Assembly: GCF_002289455.1 (NCBI RefSeq)
Contig: NZ_NTFS01000004.1
Location: forward strand, 1 to 44,193
Reading direction: 5' to 3'
Origin: Brunnivagina elsteri CCALA 953
Lineage (GTDB): Bacteria; Cyanobacteriota; Cyanobacteriia; Cyanobacteriales; Nostocaceae
Length of the DNA: 44,193 nt
Shown here: piece by piece, positions 21,362 through 30,197 of the stretch
Layout of the letters: each line of letters opens with the position of its first letter
How positions within the stretch are numbered: the stretch's first letter is position 1
Notes under the pieces: model-generated
What the model was told of the DNA's origin: nothing
What the model saw: only the letters and a program-made list of their open reading frames with translations
Databases searched by the model: none
Position numbers and translations under genes: made by a program

Positions 21362-22510
21362 TTATGAACCAGGAACGACTTTCTTTTCTTCGCACAGACT
21401 GACAAATTCAAGATACTGCTGTGCAAAGACTTGGGAGGAAAATTTGGTAGCGTGCTTTTTCAAGTACTCGAAATCAAATTTTCCTTTATATACTTCAAAT
21501 TCTTTTACAGCTTCTACTAACGCCGCTTCTGTTTGTTCTTTAAATAGAACACCCGTACCTGTCCCTGGCGGTGAGGAGCGAATATCCCGGACAGTCTCCG
21601 ATGCTCCACCTTTGCCGTAGGCAATTACTGGAGTGCCACAGGCTTGAGCTTCGACAAGGGCGATACCAAAGTCTTCACATGCTGCATAAACGAACGCCTT
21701 GGCGGCAGACATATACTTTTTTACCACATCATCGGGTTGCCATCCCAGTATAGTTATATTGGATTTCGATATTTTTTCTATATTTTTCATTTCTGAACCT
21801 GTGCCAATCACTACCAATGGTTTTTGGAGTTGGTTGAAAGCTTTGACTATTAAAGATACTTGCTTGTAGCTAACTAGCCGGGAAACTATTAGATAAAAAT
21901 CTTCTTTTTCGGCAGAAAAATGGAAATTATCGATGTCAACGGGTGGATAAATTACTGTTGCTTCGCGACGATAGCAGCGCCAAATTCGGCGTGCTGTGTG
22001 TTGGGAATTGGCAATAAAGTAATCAACTCGATTAGCACTTACTACGTCCCACTGGCGTAGACGATGTAGTAGGTAACGAGCCATCCATCCAGGTATCCCA
22101 TTCCCTAGATTGCTTTCACGCAAGTAATCAAATGTTAAATCCCAAGCGTAACGCATGGGACTGTGGCAGTAGCAAATATGCAGTTGCTCTGGTGTTGTGA
22201 GTACTCCTTTGGCGACTGCGTGGGACGAAGACAGAATTACGTCATATTGGCGTAAGTCTAATTGTTCGATCGCCAATGGTAGCAAGGGTAAGTACTTTTG
22301 TATACCATTGCGGGATGCGGGAAAATGCTGGAGAATAGTTGTGCCAATTTGACGTTTATACAGGTAGCTATCGGGATTGACTGACTCAAAATCGATCAGG
22401 GCATACAAATCCGCAGCAACGTGATTCAGAATTTCGCGGACGACGAGTTCTGAACCGCCAGTGGCTTTTGGTGTGAGCCATTCATGCACTAAAGCATATT
22501 TCAAGGGCAC
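21362..22510 (-). CDS. GT4-family (GT-B fold) glycosyltransferase
   Basis: The 382-residue protein has the GT-B C-terminal domain of family 1/4 glycosyltransferases. SRLVSYKQ comes at the start of that domain, then GTGSEMKNIEK, ILGWQPDD and the donor-binding block CEDFGIALVEAQACGTPVIA with the ExxxxxxxE pattern. The N-terminus (YALVHEWLTPKATGGSE) is the usual acceptor-domain start. The initiator is a GTG. It is 92 bp upstream of the sugar-transferase gene on the same strand, so the pair probably acts in the same exopolysaccharide pathway. Sugar specificity cannot be told from sequence. Confidence 0.88.
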   Translation of the reverse strand: MPLKYALVHEWLTPKATGGSELVVREILNHVAADLYALIDFESVNPDSYLYKRQIGTTILQHFPASRNGIQKYLPLLPLAIEQLDLRQYDVILSSSHAVAKGVLTTPEQLHICYCHSPMRYAWDLTFDYLRESNLGNGIPGWMARYLLHRLRQWDVVSANRVDYFIANSQHTARRIWRCYRREATVIYPPVDIDNFHFSAEKEDFYLIVSRLVSYKQVSLIVKAFNQLQKPLVVIGTGSEMKNIEKISKSNITILGWQPDDVVKKYMSAAKAFVYAACEDFGIALVEAQACGTPVIAYGKGGASETVRDIRSSPPGTGTGVLFKEQTEAALVEAVKEFEVYKGKFDFEYLKKHATKFSSQVFAQQYLEFVSLCEEKKVVPGS

Positions 22511-22759
22511 AGCTAACTTTTGGGATAGGTAAAAAACAATACGTGCAAGTTACGAGATAGTTGGAGTTTAAATAGCAGGTGGACAGGAGTGGGAAGGATA
22601 AGGTGAACTCAAAAGTTCTCCTATGAATGAATGGGTAAGGTTCCATACCGTTTTTCCGACGAAATTCTCCCTTTACAGGTTCCGAAGGTACGCTATAAGC
22701 TGATAACCTCGTTGTTGAGATTAAATTTAACGGTCAGTAAGACAAAATAGAGGGGATTT

Positions 22760-23698
22760 ATGCGAATTTTAATCATGGGTGGCACGCGTTTTATTGGTGT
22801 TTACCTCACACAGTTGTTGGTAGAACAGGGTCATGAGGTTGTTTTGTACAATCGTGGGAATCGTCCTGTGCCTGTGAAAGGGGTGGGACAGATTATGGGC
22901 GATCGCACTGATATTTCCCAATTGCAGGAAAAATTAGCTAGCGAAAAGTTCGATGCTATTTTTGACAACAACGGTAGGGAACTTACTGATACTCAACCAT
23001 TAGCGGACATTTTTCAAGACAGGGTGCAACATTTTATATATATGAGTTCTGCCGGGGTATACCTGAAATCGGACGAAATGCCCCATATAGAAGGGGATGC
23101 TGTTGACCCCAAAAGTCGCCACAAGGGCAAATTTGATACAGAGTCTTACTTGGTAGAGCAAAATATACCTTATACTTCGATTAGACCTACATATATTTAC
23201 GGTCCTCAAAACTATAACGATTTAGAAGCGTGGTTTTTCGATCGCATTGTCAGAAATCGTCCGATTCCCATTCCTGGCAACGGGATGCATATTACCCAGT
23301 TAGGACATGTGAAGGACTTAGCAACAGCGATGTCAAGGATTTTGGGTAATTCCCACGCTATCGGACAAGTGTACAATGTTTCGGGCGATCGCTTTGTCAC
23401 TTTTGATGGTTTAGCGCGTAGTTGTGCGATCGCGGCTGGTAAATCTGCTGATGAAGTTAAAATAATTCATTACGATCCGAAGAAGTTCGATTTTGGTAAG
23501 CGTAAGGCTTTTCCGATGCGGGTACAGCATTTCTTTGCTTCGGTGACAAAAGCGATGAGTGAGTTGGGATGGCAACCGGAATATAATTTGGTTTCGGGGT
23601 TGAAGGATGCTTTTGAGAATGATTTTATGAGTTCGGGAAGGGATAAAAAGGAAGTTGATTTTTCGACTGATGAAGAGATTTTAAAAGCCGTCGGTTAG
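22760..23698 (+). CDS. CSP41-like SDR-superfamily protein (NAD-dependent epimerase/dehydratase fold)
   Basis: The 312-residue protein has a Rossmann motif (GGTRFIGVYLTQLL) and the block RPTYIYGPQNYNDLEAWFF typical of the atypical SDR group that includes chloroplast CSP41 RNA-binding proteins. The usual catalytic YxxxK is not found after the SSAGVY strand; the region reads SDEMPH, then KGKFDTESYL. This favours a non-enzymatic, RNA-associated role as in CSP41, although epimerase activity is not excluded. The ATG is preceded by AGGGGA. It is transcribed divergently from the glycosyltransferase gene. Confidence 0.82.
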   Translation: MRILIMGGTRFIGVYLTQLLVEQGHEVVLYNRGNRPVPVKGVGQIMGDRTDISQLQEKLASEKFDAIFDNNGRELTDTQPLADIFQDRVQHFIYMSSAGVYLKSDEMPHIEGDAVDPKSRHKGKFDTESYLVEQNIPYTSIRPTYIYGPQNYNDLEAWFFDRIVRNRPIPIPGNGMHITQLGHVKDLATAMSRILGNSHAIGQVYNVSGDRFVTFDGLARSCAIAAGKSADEVKIIHYDPKKFDFGKRKAFPMRVQHFFASVTKAMSELGWQPEYNLVSGLKDAFENDFMSSGRDKKEVDFSTDEEILKAVG

Positions 23699-23996
23699 TA
23701 GGAATGTTTTGGTGGAACGTATGTATTTTATGACGAACCGCCAAGACGCAGAGGACGCTGAGAGAATAAAGAATAAATATTTTGGTTTTATCGAAAGCAT
23801 TATTCAAATTTTTGTGTTTGCGCGTTAGCGTTCGCTCTTAGCGTTCCCGTAGGGTAGCTATCCGCAGGAATCGCATTTCCTGAAATGTGATCGAGATTTG
23901 TGATGTTTTGTAACATATTTACTCAAAAACTGCATAAGTTAACGTTGCTTACAGCTATCTAGTTTGGGTGGGGTAATTATTAAAATCAAAATTTTG

Positions 23997-24045
23997 TTAT
24001 CTGTCAAAAGACTGATTTTTTTGTAATTAGTCTTTTGACAGATAA
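23997..24045. other. Perfect 17-bp inverted repeat
   Basis: TTATCTGTCAAAAGACT pairs without mismatch to AGTCTTTTGACAGATAA around a 15-base T-rich loop. It may end transcription of the CSP41-like gene, although no T run follows the stem, or it may be a mobile palindrome or operator. Confidence 0.6.
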
Positions 24046-24062
24046 TTCCCCAAAATATTGAT

Positions 24063-24130
24063 GTTGGGTTACGACGCTTTCATTGAATTGTTTATTGAGC
24101 ATCAAAGATTTATCGTGCGTCTAACCCAAC
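24063..24130. repeat. Small inverted-repeat element (GTTGGGTTA type)
   Basis: The 68-bp segment is bounded by GTTGGGTTACGACGC and GCGTCTAACCCAAC, which are inverted copies with one base difference. The sequence resembles the widespread cyanobacterial GTTGGGTT...AACCCAAC elements. Confidence 0.55.
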
Positions 24131-24196
24131 CTACTCAAGCTACTCAAACTAAGCCATCATAGTAAGAACAGAAAATTACAAAATAATTTTATCCTG

Positions 24197-25225
24197 ATGA
24201 TGACGAATCAAAATCAAGCTCAACTTCCGATTCCCTCACATTTTAACCCTAATAGTGTTGGTGAAGTTTGGCGTGTACCTTATCAACAGCGTGCTGCGGA
24301 AGCACGAGAATGGGCAAATACACATAATATTCAACCTACATCAACTGATGAAAGTCGTATTTGTTTGCTTCTAATCGATGTCCAAAATACTTTTTGTATT
24401 CCTGATTTTGAATTATTTGTTGGTGGAAAATCTGGGAAAGGGGCAATCGAAGATAATGTCCGTTTGTGTGAGTTTATCTATCGCAATTTAGGAAAAATTA
24501 CAACGATTATACCAACGCTGGATACCCATACAGCAATGCAAATTTTCCACCCGATTTTCTGGATTAATTCCGCAGGTGAGCATCCGATTCCCGCAGCAAC
24601 TAATATTACACCAGATGATATTGATAAAGGTATTTGGAAGGTGAATCCGGCAGTTGCTTTTAGTTTGAATTATAGTTATGAATTTTTAGAAAAACATGCT
24701 TATCATTATGTTAAAAAACTCAGCCAAAATGGCAAATATCCCCTAACTGTATGGTCTTATCATTCTATGTTAGGTGGGATTGGACATGCTTTAGTTTCGG
24801 CTGTGGAAGAGGCTATATTTTTCCATTGTATTGCTCGAAATAGTCAAACACAATTTGAAATGAAAGGTGATAATCCGCTTACTGAAAATTATTCTATATT
24901 ACGTCCTGAGGTGATGGATAGTTTTGATGATTTGATAATTGCTGAAAAAAACTCATTTTTGATTCAACAACTTTTAGAATATGATGCTGTGGTGATTGCT
25001 GGGCAGGCAAAAAGTCATTGTGTTGCTTGGACTGTGGATGATTTGTTAACAGATATTCAATTGGTTGATGCGAGTTTGGCGAAGAAAGTTTATTTGTTAG
25101 ATGATTGTACTTCGCCTGTTGTTGTACCTGGTATTGTGGATTATAGCGATGCGGCAAGTGATGCTTATATGCGGTTTGCAAATGCGGGAATGAATGTGGT
25201 GAAGTCGGTTGATTTAGTATTTTGA
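24197..25225 (+). CDS. Isochorismatase/nicotinamidase-family hydrolase
   Basis: The 342-residue protein has the cysteine-hydrolase core of the isochorismatase superfamily. D61 is in CLLLIDVQNTFC, and the predicted nucleophile C275 is in AGQAKSHCVAWTVDDLL, followed by the VYLLDDCTSPVV strand that shapes the active site. It is much longer than the usual ~200-residue members, with an N-terminal extension of about 50 residues and an insertion between the two motifs. The substrate is unknown (amides such as nicotinamide are typical for the superfamily). Two ATG codons are adjacent at the start (24197 and 24200). Confidence 0.82.
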   Translation: MMTNQNQAQLPIPSHFNPNSVGEVWRVPYQQRAAEAREWANTHNIQPTSTDESRICLLLIDVQNTFCIPDFELFVGGKSGKGAIEDNVRLCEFIYRNLGKITTIIPTLDTHTAMQIFHPIFWINSAGEHPIPAATNITPDDIDKGIWKVNPAVAFSLNYSYEFLEKHAYHYVKKLSQNGKYPLTVWSYHSMLGGIGHALVSAVEEAIFFHCIARNSQTQFEMKGDNPLTENYSILRPEVMDSFDDLIIAEKNSFLIQQLLEYDAVVIAGQAKSHCVAWTVDDLLTDIQLVDASLAKKVYLLDDCTSPVVVPGIVDYSDAASDAYMRFANAGMNVVKSVDLVF

Positions 25226-25230
25226 ATTGG

Positions 25231-25269
25231 ATTAATGAAATTAATGAAATTAATGAAATTAATGAAATT
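25231..25269. repeat. Tandem 9-bp repeat (ATTAATGAA x4)
   Basis: Four exact tandem copies of ATTAATGAA plus a partial fifth follow directly after the isochorismatase-like gene. The tract directly abuts the hairpin at 25272. Confidence 0.9.
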
Positions 25270-25271
25270 TT

Positions 25272-25296
25272 AGACGTTCCACCGGAACGTCTCTAC
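25272..25296. repeat. AGACG-type mobile hairpin, copy 1
   Basis: AGACGTTCC-ACC-GGAACGTCT is a 9-bp perfect stem with a 3-base loop, followed by CTAC. It shares the AGACG...CGTCTCTAC frame with copies at 28649, 35536 and 41525. It lies between two convergent genes and may also act as a terminator. Confidence 0.75.
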
Positions 25297-25301
25297 GAGG
25301 G

Positions 25302-26204
25302 TTATTTAAAATAATCTTGGGGTTTTTTTGCTACCCAACCTAAATCGGAACTGGTACGGATTTCAAAATGTAAGTGCGATCGCATTGATGTTGGCTTTCC
25401 ACTGGTTCCGACTGTGCCAATTACATCACCTGGTTTGACTTCCTGACCAACGGCGACTTTAATTGTCTCTAGTTGGGCGTAACGACTTTGCAACCCGCTA
25501 CCATGATTAATTATTACCAAATTTCCATATGTACCCTGGGTATCAGCAAACGCCACAACCCCTTCAGAGATGGAATTAACTGGTGTTCCGACTGGGGCAA
25601 GTATATCAATTCCGCTATGAAAAAATACTTCGCCTGTTTTCGGGTTTGTTTGCCATCCGTAGGCTAACAAAATATTTGTTACATCTGCTAGGGGATAATT
25701 TGCGAACTTTGTGGGAGTAGAATTAGAAGCAGGGAGTGGTGCTGACTGAATTGCAGTACGTACTATGGCGCGATTTGAGTCAGGTACAAAGACGAATCGA
25801 GGGTTTTTTTGACAACCATTGACCTCGAATAGTACATCTGCACGAATTTTATATCTTTTGGCGATATCGCGCCAAGTCTGATTTCGTGGTACTTCGATGA
25901 TGATGCCATTATAGGGAGGTATCAGTATTTGCTTGCCGATTACGACTCCACGGTTTTGCAATCCTGGATTCATCGTCGCGATCGCGGTTTTTGTCAGGCT
26001 GTATTGTTGAGCAATGCTATCTAAGGTTTCACCACGGGACACGGTATGACGCAAAAAGCGTGATAAAGCTGAAGTCGGGCAACTTGACACTGTTTGCGCT
26101 AATGTCTTTTGTGCCGATGTGGTTGGCAGAATTGTTGATATTATCCCCACAGTGCTAGCTAATAATAGAAGAGATAAAGGGAAATGGGTAAAGGATGATT
26201 TCAT
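25302..26204 (-). CDS. Secreted LysM / M23-family peptidoglycan endopeptidase
   Basis: The 300-residue protein has an N-terminal signal peptide (hydrophobic at about 8-28), a LysM domain at about 52-96 (HTVSRGETLDSIAQQYSL), a second LysM-like segment at about 98-140, and a C-terminal M23 (LytM) zinc peptidase at about 175-300. The zinc ligands are visible in FHSGIDI (HxxxD) and HLHFE (HxH), with INHGSG between. It cuts peptide cross-links in the cell wall, or regulates amidases if inactive; the ligands look complete, so activity is expected. It is exported to the periplasm. Confidence 0.92.
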   Translation of the reverse strand: MKSSFTHFPLSLLLLASTVGIISTILPTTSAQKTLAQTVSSCPTSALSRFLRHTVSRGETLDSIAQQYSLTKTAIATMNPGLQNRGVVIGKQILIPPYNGIIIEVPRNQTWRDIAKRYKIRADVLFEVNGCQKNPRFVFVPDSNRAIVRTAIQSAPLPASNSTPTKFANYPLADVTNILLAYGWQTNPKTGEVFFHSGIDILAPVGTPVNSISEGVVAFADTQGTYGNLVIINHGSGLQSRYAQLETIKVAVGQEVKPGDVIGTVGTSGKPTSMRSHLHFEIRTSSDLGWVAKKPQDYFK

Positions 26205-26812
26205 GCATTAAGTTAAATGTGAAGCTGGATTTATCTAATTTAGTTAGGTATGACAGACTATTATTATCTGTGCGTGGCGCTACTAATGCTAATCTACTGT
26301 TGTGTATGGGACTTCCAGAAAATAAAATCTTCAAATTGTATACTTACCAACATTATCACGCGTAAGGGTGGGGAGACCCCACCCCTACAAAACCTGGATG
26401 GTTGTTACATAAGTATAAATCTGGTGGGAAGAGACTTAGTTTTAAGTTGTAGTTTGATTTTAGTCGGGTTTTAATCAGATTGTATTGAATGGTTAGTAAG
26501 TAGTTACGCAAAGCACTATAAGTAATTTTCTACTTTTTCTTAACTCCTAGTTCCTATTTTAAAATCAAGATTGTATGGGAGATGTGGGGGAACTAATGAA
26601 TCCTGACAAGTGACTTACTGAGTAGTTGGTTGTGGCAAAAAAATTAGTTATAAAGCCTAAAATCCTTGACTGTGTTAGGTTTTCTAGCAAATGGAACTTT
26701 TAATTAGCTTTTTACTTGATTAAACTTATAAATTAGCGATCGCTTTATATTTCTTTTACATTTTTTTACATTTCTTCTGAATTTCTTCTAAATTTACTTC
26801 TCCTTCAGTGTA
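26205..26812. other. Divergent intergenic region upstream of the HtrA-type gene
   Basis: It lies between the divergent M23 peptidase and HtrA-type genes. No gene is supported. It contains the GGGTGGGG hairpin at 26363 and AT-rich promoter-like sequence near 26750-26810, but no definite promoter. Confidence 0.5.
26363..26387. repeat. GTAGGGG-type mobile hairpin, copy A
   Basis: GGGTGGGG-AGA-CCCCACCC is a perfect 8-bp stem with a 3-base loop, followed by CTACAA. It belongs with the related hairpins at 28072 and 43277. Confidence 0.7.
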
Positions 26813-28039
26813 ATGACTATGAAGTTCTCCTTAAAGCAGCTTGGCTTGTATTTCTCTTTGGTGACGATTGGCGGTATGTTTGGCGGTAGTGCGGTTTTGT
26901 TTGCCAGTTCTTTTCTCATCCCCCAGAAGCGAGTGTTTCAGGAGTTAAAAAGCATAACCCTGGGTTCTGTTCCCGAAACAAATGTAACTCCTAAAGTTGG
27001 TGGTGTAATTGGGGCTGTCGGTAGTAATGAGAATGTAAATTTTGTTGCTTCTGCTGTTCAGCGTACTGGTCCTGCCGTTGTGCGAATTAATGCAACCCGT
27101 AAGGTCGCTAATCCAATTTCTGATGCCTTTAAAAACCCACTACTAAAGAGGTTTTTTGGTGAAAATGAAGAACCCATACCCCAAGAGCGAATTGAACGAG
27201 GTACGGGTTCTGGTTTTATTTTGAGCCAAAATGGTCAATTACTCACAAATGCCCATGTGGTGGCTGATACTGACACCGTACAGGTGACGTTGAAAGATGG
27301 TCGGTCTTTTGAAGGGAAGGTGGTAGGTGTGGATTCTGTTACCGATGTTGCCGCAGTTCAAATTCAAGCTGAGAAATTGCCCACGGTAAAAGTCGGGAAT
27401 TCACAAAATTTGATACCGGGAGAATGGGCGATCGCAATTGGTAATCCTCTCGGTTTGGATAATACTGTTACAATTGGCATTATTAGCGCTACCGATCGCA
27501 CTAGTGCCCAAGTTGGTGTCCCAGAAAAACGAGTTAGTTTTATTCAAACTGATGCGGCTATTAATCCTGGAAATTCTGGTGGACCACTTCTAAATTCTCA
27601 AGGTGAGGTTATTGGTGTGAATACGGCAATTCGCGCTGACGCACAAGGATTAGGCTTTGCAATTCCGATTGAAACTGCTGTTCGTATTGCTAATGAATTA
27701 TTCACTAAAGGACGTGTCGAACATCCCTTTTTGGGAATAGAAATGATAGATTTAAACCCTAATAAAAAGCAGCAGATTAATCAAGATAATAATTTCAAAA
27801 TTAAACAAGACACTGGTATTTTAATTAAAGGGATAGTTGATAAATCTCCGGCGGAAAAAGGGGGTTTGCGTCGTGGCGATTTAATTTTAAAAGTGAATCG
27901 CAAGCTGGTAAAAACGGCAGCCCAAGTTCAAAAAATAGTTGAGTCTAGTTCGGTTGGTCAAATTTTAGAAGTAGAAGTCAATCGTGACGGAGCTATCCAA
28001 AGCTATAAAGTTGAATCAGGTGCCTATCCATCAAAGTAG
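26813..28039 (+). CDS. HtrA/Deg-family serine protease with PDZ domain
   Basis: The 408-residue protein has an N-terminal hydrophobic anchor at about 10-35, a trypsin-like protease domain and one C-terminal PDZ domain at about 305-405. The catalytic triad is H148 in LTNAHVVAD, D178 in SVTDVAAVQI and S255 in INPGNSGGPL. Cyanobacterial homologues are HhoA, HhoB and HtrA, which degrade or refold damaged proteins at the periplasm or thylakoid; which of the three this is cannot be decided here. MTMKF could also start at the second ATG at 26819. It is convergent with the DUF760 gene. Confidence 0.94.
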   Translation: MTMKFSLKQLGLYFSLVTIGGMFGGSAVLFASSFLIPQKRVFQELKSITLGSVPETNVTPKVGGVIGAVGSNENVNFVASAVQRTGPAVVRINATRKVANPISDAFKNPLLKRFFGENEEPIPQERIERGTGSGFILSQNGQLLTNAHVVADTDTVQVTLKDGRSFEGKVVGVDSVTDVAAVQIQAEKLPTVKVGNSQNLIPGEWAIAIGNPLGLDNTVTIGIISATDRTSAQVGVPEKRVSFIQTDAAINPGNSGGPLLNSQGEVIGVNTAIRADAQGLGFAIPIETAVRIANELFTKGRVEHPFLGIEMIDLNPNKKQQINQDNNFKIKQDTGILIKGIVDKSPAEKGGLRRGDLILKVNRKLVKTAAQVQKIVESSSVGQILEVEVNRDGAIQSYKVESGAYPSK

Positions 28040-28071
28040 TTAGTGGTTATTTGGTAGTGATGTTGTAGATT

Positions 28072-28156
28072 GTAGGGGCGGGGTAATCCCGCCCTTACAA
28101 ATGGTTATGGTTGATAAATTTATAGTTGGGATATTGTATTTTTAGGGATTCCCTTA
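28072..28156. repeat. GTAGGGG-type element, copy B with extended tail
   Basis: A GC-rich hairpin (GGGCGGG paired with CCCGCCC) at 28072-28098 is followed by a 47-base tail at 28110-28156. The tail matches 43333-43379 at 39 of 47 positions by my alignment. The repeat unit is therefore longer than the hairpin. It lies between the convergent HtrA-type and DUF760 genes. Confidence 0.7.
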
Positions 28157-28193
28157 TCTATCAACTGCGACCAATTAACTATTACCAATTAAC

Positions 28194-28541
28194 TTAATGA
28201 TTATTATTCAACTCGTCTAAATGCATCCGTTGTTCCATCTGACGCAGGAAATATCCCGTCATCATTGCCGATGCGATCATTCCGGCTAAATTGTCGCGAT
28301 CGGTAGATATGTGGACATTGAAGTTATCCGCAGGCAACATCCCCACTAGCCCTTGGACATTTTGGGAAATAATTTGCTTGATTTCAGGGGTGACAGACTG
28401 GGCGACACGCGCTAAAACGTCAGGCGACTGGTGTTGCAGGTACTTGAGTAACTGGTTGGGATGTTCCTCAAAGCTCTCACTCAGAAGCTCGTTTGGGTAT
28501 TCATCGAAGTTGTCGTTTAAAAAGTTAGGGTCAAACACCAT
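28194..28541 (-). CDS. DUF760-family protein
   Basis: The protein (115 residues from the ATG at 28541) matches the small cyanobacterial/plastid DUF760 family: LLKYLQHQSPDVLARVAQSVTPE, then EIKQIISQNVQGLVGMLP, and the C-terminal GYFLRQMEQRMHL. The family has no settled molecular function that I can name. The frame opens two codons further at a TTG, but the ATG is preferred. It is likely soluble and transcribed on its own. Confidence 0.8.
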   Translation of the reverse strand: MVFDPNFLNDNFDEYPNELLSESFEEHPNQLLKYLQHQSPDVLARVAQSVTPEIKQIISQNVQGLVGMLPADNFNVHISTDRDNLAGMIASAMMTGYFLRQMEQRMHLDELNNNH

Positions 28542-28648
28542 TGGCAATTTTTTTTAGCTGAGTTGCTAATTCTACTCTAAACCATAGCATTTATGTGAAG
28601 CATATTGCTTTGGAAGGGAATGGGAATTCCGAATTTATATGGGGGGAT

Positions 28649-28673
28649 AGACGACTCACCGAGTCGTCTCTAC
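28649..28673. repeat. AGACG-type mobile hairpin, copy 2
   Basis: AGACGACTC-ACC-GAGTCGTCT is a 9-bp perfect stem with a 3-base loop, followed by CTAC. Its flank touches the stop codon of scpB on the minus strand, so it also forms the 3' end of that transcript. Confidence 0.75.
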
Positions 28674-29206
28674 TAGCTTGCTTCTGCTTGTGGCTGGAAT
28701 TCCAATTCTAGTTGACGTTCCTCTTGACGAGTGACGAATGGTTGGGGAAGTTGGTCGATTTGGAAGTATTGATTAAATTTAGGGGTAACTTGTAGGGAAT
28801 GGGAGCGGGATTCGCCATCGCGTCGTTTGCGGACAAATCCTTGTTCGACTAGTTCTTGAACGTGTTGGTAAGCTCCAGAACCGCGCACGTTAATTAAATC
28901 GCTTTGCCGGATGGGATTGTGAAGCGCGATCGCAGCTAATGTTCTTAGTGCCCCTACACCTAATTCTACTGGTATCAAGGTTTGTACTAAATCTTGGTAG
29001 TCGGAGCGCACTTGCAGACAGTAACCACCTGAAGTTTCCACAACCTCCAAGGCTGTGTCTCTACGACCATATTCATCAATTAGTTCAATAATTCCTTCTT
29101 CTGCTGTTGCGCGATCGCAAGCTGCATATTCAGCAATTTCACCGATGGACAAGGGTTTGCCCTTTAAATAGAGAATCGCTTCGATTTTTGTCGCTGCTAT
29201 AGTCAT
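28673..29206 (-). CDS. scpB: Segregation and condensation protein B
   Basis: The protein (about 177 residues) has the two winged-helix domains of ScpB: TKIEAILYLKGKPLSIGEIA at the start and SGAYQHVQELVEQGFVRKRR in the second. It partners with ScpA and SMC in chromosome condensation and segregation. I chose the ATG at 29206 (MTIAATKIEA). A further in-frame ATG at 29227 would add seven residues, but that codon lies within or beside a heptamer STRR tract and gives a non-conserved extension. Confidence 0.92.
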   Translation of the reverse strand: MTIAATKIEAILYLKGKPLSIGEIAEYAACDRATAEEGIIELIDEYGRRDTALEVVETSGGYCLQVRSDYQDLVQTLIPVELGVGALRTLAAIALHNPIRQSDLINVRGSGAYQHVQELVEQGFVRKRRDGESRSHSLQVTPKFNQYFQIDQLPQPFVTRQEERQLELEFQPQAEAS

Positions 29207-29509
29207 TTTTCTTGGTTCTCTAGTCATTAGTCATTGGTCATTGGTCATTAGTCATCAGTCTGTTGACAAATAACATTAATGACAAATCGGACAAATAACA
29301 AGTGGCACGGATTATATCACTGTTTAACTGAAATGTATATTAGATTTATTCCGGAATCTAAATTAAGAGTGAGCCACAAAATGAGTGATCCTCTATTGTC
29401 ATGCTGTAGCTTGCTACTTACAGAAGAGCATTTCTTTCTGTGGAGTTCTCTAAATACATCTCTTGATTGTGTAGATTTATGTTGGGTTACTACTACTGAA
29501 TTCTGACTA
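29207..29509. other. scpB-ispD spacer with STRR tract
   Basis: The tract at 29222-29260 is a tandem run of ATTAGTC/ATTGGTC heptamers. The remainder holds no supported gene. Confidence 0.55.
29222..29260. repeat. STRR heptamer tract
   Basis: It consists of consecutive seven-base units of ATTAGTC and ATTGGTC, in the manner of short tandemly repeated repetitive sequences of heterocystous cyanobacteria. It overlaps the region upstream of scpB. Confidence 0.8.
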
Positions 29510-30196
29510 CTAATTACCGAATCTAGTCTGAAGGATAAATTCTGCGATCGCTAAGTCTTGGGGTGTGGTAATTTTCAAGTTTGTCTCTTCCCCTTCTACG
29601 ATTTTGACTTTATAACCACATTTCTCAAATAATGCGGCATCGTCTGTGACTTCCCAGCCTTGCTGTATGCCTTCAGCATGACATTGTTTCAATAAATTTA
29701 CATCAAAACCTTGGGGAGTTTGGGCTGCCCATAAATATTGGCGGTTGGGGGTACTTTGAATTATGCCACTGTCATCAACTACTTTGATTGTATCTTTGAC
29801 GGGAACAGCCGCAATAAAGCCGGGATAATTTAGTGCTGCATCGGCACATTTATCTAATAATTGGGGTGTAGCGAGGCATCTTGCCCCATCGTGAATTAAA
29901 ACCTGTTGGGCATCATTGGGTAGGGCTTGCAAGCCATTATAAACAGATTCTTGGCGAGTTGAACCACCTACAATTAGTTCTACAGGCTTTTTCAAATTTA
30001 ATTTAACCAAAATATTCTTTAAATCGTCCCAATCTTCGGGTTGTACGACAATCCCAATCCAGCGAATAGCCTGGGAAGCTTCAGCAGCAAGCAAAGTCCA
30101 AGCAATTATTGGACGCGATCGCAAGTTTAACAAAAGTTTATTGCGATCGCTCCCCATTCTCTTACCTATGCCAGCAGCCGGAATTAGTAAATACAT
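29510..30196 (-). CDS. ispD: 2-C-methyl-D-erythritol 4-phosphate cytidylyltransferase
   Basis: The 228-residue protein has the IspD signature from the start: IPAAGIGKRMGSDRNKLLL with the CTP-binding loop. It also has VLIHDGARCL, VPVKDTIKVV, WAAQTPQGF, TDDAALFE and the C-terminal NLKITTPQDLAIAE. It makes 4-diphosphocytidyl-2-C-methyl-D-erythritol in the MEP isoprenoid pathway that supplies carotenoids, phytol and quinones. Length is normal. The ATG at 30196 is preceded by an STRR-like tract. Confidence 0.96.
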   Translation of the reverse strand: MYLLIPAAGIGKRMGSDRNKLLLNLRSRPIIAWTLLAAEASQAIRWIGIVVQPEDWDDLKNILVKLNLKKPVELIVGGSTRQESVYNGLQALPNDAQQVLIHDGARCLATPQLLDKCADAALNYPGFIAAVPVKDTIKVVDDSGIIQSTPNRQYLWAAQTPQGFDVNLLKQCHAEGIQQGWEVTDDAALFEKCGYKVKIVEGEETNLKITTPQDLAIAEFILQTRFGN

Positions 30197-30197
30197 A

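Larger units (their letters stand above)
23699..24196. other. Repeat-rich intergenic region
   Basis: No gene is seen. It contains a common cyanobacterial dispersed sequence (GAACCGCCAAGACGCAGAGG, at about 23733-23752), a palindromic patch at 23820-23880, the perfect hairpin at 23997-24045 and an inverted-repeat element at 24063-24130. Confidence 0.55.

Noticed and set aside
26250-26474. 74-codon plus-strand frame upstream of the HtrA-type gene
   Set aside because: It crosses the GTAGGGG hairpin, has no ribosome site and looks like AT-rich intergenic sequence.
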